From an uncultured bacterium (lineage in GTDB: Bacteria > Actinomycetota > Coriobacteriia > Coriobacteriales > Coriobacteriaceae): a stretch of 6,588 nt of DNA. Positions 5,433-6,588 of the stretch are shown here, one piece after another. Where the stretch lies: NCBI GenBank assembly GCA_905215275.1, contig CAJMPE010000112.1, forward strand, positions 1 through 6,588, read 5' to 3'. The number at the start of each line of letters is the position of its first letter. Positions within the stretch are counted from its first letter, which is position 1. The notes beneath the pieces were generated by a model. It was not told where the DNA came from. It made no database searches and saw only the letters and a program-made list of their open reading frames with translations. Made by a program: the position numbers and the translations under genes.

Positions 5433-6358
5433 TATGCCGGCTGACGATCGAGGCACGCGTCCCACATTTGGTCGCGTTCCTCTTGGCTAATGCCCTTGAG
5501 TGTCTTGTCGATGAGTTTAAGCAGCTTGTCCGAGCCCTTGCGGCAGCCGACGTTTGCCGCGACCTCCTGCTTAAAGCCCTCGCCCTCGGCAAAATGGATG
5601 GGGACGATACCGGGATTTTGGGCCATATAGCCCTTCTCGTTCTCGGTGTTGTAGGTCACGGCATCGCACGTGCCCTGCAGCAGGTTCGAGAACACCGTGG
5701 GAACCGAATCGACCGGGTTCTTGTGCACAACGCCCGGGATCTCGTCGATGACGGTGTCGAGCATGGTGTCCTTTTGGCCGAGCACCGTGGCACCGCTAAA
5801 GTCGCTAAGCTTGGTGGCGTTTTGGTAGGGGGAACCCTCTTTTACGAACAGGCCAAAGTAGCCAATGAAGTACGGGTCGGAGAAGCCGACCGACTCCTCG
5901 CGCTCGGGCGTGGCGCTCATACCGGCGATGATGAGGTCGATCTGGCCGTTGTTGAGCGAATCGATAAGGCCCGAGAAGCTCTGCTTGACGGCAACGGGCT
6001 CGCCACCGAGGGCCTTGCAGACGATCTTGGCGATCTGCACGTCGTAGCCATCGGCATAGGCGCCCTGCACGTTGTCGATGGGGATGGTGAACTCACTGGC
6101 TTCGGAAACCTGCCAGTTGTACGGGGCGTAGGCCGCCTCCATGCCGATGCGGATCTTATCCTTGCCGATCACGGAATCGGACAGGTCGTCGCGACCGCCG
6201 CCCGTCGTGGGCTGAACCACCTTGAGCGTGGACGGGCGCTGACAGCCGGCGAGCGCGCCGGCGACGACGGAAGCGCTCGCAGCGAGAGCGCTACCCAAAA
6301 AGATGCGACGGCTGCATACCGGCTGGCGCTGCGCATCGCACTGTTGGGGAGAATGCAT
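5432..6358 (-). CDS. Amino-acid ABC transporter substrate-binding lipoprotein
   Basis: This 308-residue protein is the extracellular solute receptor of the importer (bacterial extracellular solute-binding family 3). The N-terminus has a signal peptide with a twin-arginine-like motif SRRIFLG (16-22), a hydrophobic stretch and a lipobox LAGC, so C39 should be lipidated and anchor the protein to the membrane. The mature part shows family blocks: IRIGMEAAYAPYNW (69-82), GYDVQIAKIVCKALG (104-118), and SGLIDSLNNGQIDLIIAGMSATPERE (129 onward). R153 in TPERE is the residue expected to grip the amino-acid carboxylate. FSDPYF follows at 159-164. QGTCDAVTYNTEN (218-230) corresponds to the usual late substrate-contact region. 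The start is supported by GGGAAGG (6365-6371), six bases upstream. It is first in the cluster; the ligand cannot be named from sequence alone. Confidence 0.94.
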   Translation of the reverse strand: MHSPQQCDAQRQPVCSRRIFLGSALAASASVVAGALAGCQRPSTLKVVQPTTGGGRDDLSDSVIGKDKIRIGMEAAYAPYNWQVSEASEFTIPIDNVQGAYADGYDVQIAKIVCKALGGEPVAVKQSFSGLIDSLNNGQIDLIIAGMSATPEREESVGFSDPYFIGYFGLFVKEGSPYQNATKLSDFSGATVLGQKDTMLDTVIDEIPGVVHKNPVDSVPTVFSNLLQGTCDAVTYNTENEKGYMAQNPGIVPIHFAEGEGFKQEVAANVGCRKGSDKLLKLIDKTLKGISQEERDQMWDACLDRQPA

Positions 6359-6370
6359 AATCTGCCTTCC

Positions 6371-6400
6371 CTGTTGAATCGTACGCTAACGACTTAACAG
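6371..6400 (-). promoter_or_regulatory. 5'-leader inverted repeat next to lipoprotein RBS
   Basis: CTGTTGA (6371-6377) and TTAACAG (6394-6400) pair over seven positions, one of them G-U as RNA, with a 16-nt loop. On the minus strand the hairpin ends at the first G of the ribosome binding site GGGAAGG. It could act as an operator in DNA or influence ribosome access in RNA; neither is shown. Confidence 0.35.
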
Positions 6401-6425
6401 GATACCGCTCAGCGTCACTTCCAGC

Positions 6426-6451
6426 AGATGCATATATAAGATGCATATATA
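6426..6451. repeat. Tandem 13-bp repeat in likely transporter promoter
   Basis: AGATGCATATATA occurs at 6426-6438 and again, directly abutting, at 6439-6451, with no mismatch. Each copy contains the palindrome ATGCAT and a TATATA run. The site is 68 bp or more upstream of the lipoprotein ATG, in the AT-rich part of the only sizeable gap ahead of the cluster, where the promoter is expected. Several -10-like TATATA hexamers fall inside the repeats on the minus strand, so the repeat may set the promoter or serve as a paired operator. No good -35 could be fixed. Confidence 0.6.
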
Positions 6452-6477
6452 CAAATTAACGAACTGAAAACGATTGG

Positions 6478-6533
6478 TAGTCGTTGGGGACGTTCTTAAA
6501 CGACTAGTCAAACAAGAACGTCCCCAACGACTA
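6478..6533. repeat. Inverted pair of REP-like units
   Basis: The arms TAGTCGTTGGGGACGTTCTT (6478-6497) and its exact complement (6514-6533) form a perfect 20-bp inverted repeat around a 16-nt loop containing the palindrome GACTAGTC. The left half can instead fold as its own unit: TAGTCGTT (6478-6485) pairs with AACGACTA (6499-6506) around a 13-nt loop with GGGGACGTTCTT. This is the same architecture as the outer units at 269-297 and 404-432. It lies directly against the terminator copy at 6534, upstream of the transporter promoter. Confidence 0.8.
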
Positions 6534-6588
6534 GGCATGAAAAAGGCAAGGCATAGACCTTCTGGTCATGCCTTGCCTTTTGAATGAC
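6534..6588 (-). terminator. Intrinsic terminator, copy 2 of 55-bp repeat
   Basis: This is identical to 492-546. The 14-bp stem arms are at 6541-6554 and 6568-6581 with the same inner GACC/GGTC stem and TTCT loop, and five T follow on the minus strand (6540-6544). It probably ends a minus-strand transcript from a gene to the right of the window, insulating the transporter promoter. The window ends at the last matching base, so the outer stem seen around copy 1 cannot be checked. Confidence 0.85.

Noticed and set aside
5321..6397. A 358-codon plus-strand open frame
   Set aside because: Antisense to the binding-protein gene and permease start, with no recognisable motif.

Overview
The window looks like chromosomal DNA from a GC-rich member of the class Coriobacteriia (Actinomycetota), most likely Collinsella or a close relative. 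That placement is an inference from the GC-rich coding style, the sequence flavour of release factor 1 (SGPGGQ followed by CVNTTYSAVR) and the intergenic repeats. It was not tested by any search. Five protein genes are recognisable, all complete and all on the minus strand, and I see no RNA gene, CRISPR array, prophage or transposase gene.

Reading in the direction of transcription (right to left), the right edge holds a 55-bp intrinsic terminator copy (6534-6588) and a compact inverted pair of REP-like units (6478-6533). An AT-rich promoter region follows, with two exactly adjacent copies of a 13-bp sequence (6426-6451). Next comes a four-gene cluster: a substrate-binding lipoprotein (5432-6358), a membrane permease with an unusually long N-terminus (4274-5422), an ATPase (3466-4251) and an M20-family metallopeptidase (1978-3393). 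The first three form a polar amino-acid ABC importer (HisJ/HisM/HisP or GlnH/GlnP/GlnQ type) with gaps of 9 and 22 bp. The peptidase follows after 72 bp and may release free amino acids from an imported or related N-acyl amino acid or dipeptide.

After a 249-bp gap comes prfA (661-1728), encoding peptide chain release factor 1. It has its own strong ribosome binding site and probably its own promoter. Its 3' side carries two hairpins in tandem and then a second identical copy of the 55-bp terminator (492-546).

The left end (1-491) has no convincing gene. It contains a nested inverted repeat (54-124), an AT-rich stretch (about 136-260) and a cluster of five or six REP-like hairpin units (269-432) sharing the core GGGGACGTTCTT or its complement with different stems. 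The same core forms the pair at 6478-6533, so REP-like units plus the same terminator flank the gene block on both sides. The most notable points are this REP/terminator arrangement, the permease N-terminal extension, the twin-arginine-like lipoprotein signal and the coupling of a peptidase to the importer. I found no clear evidence of a wholly new system.
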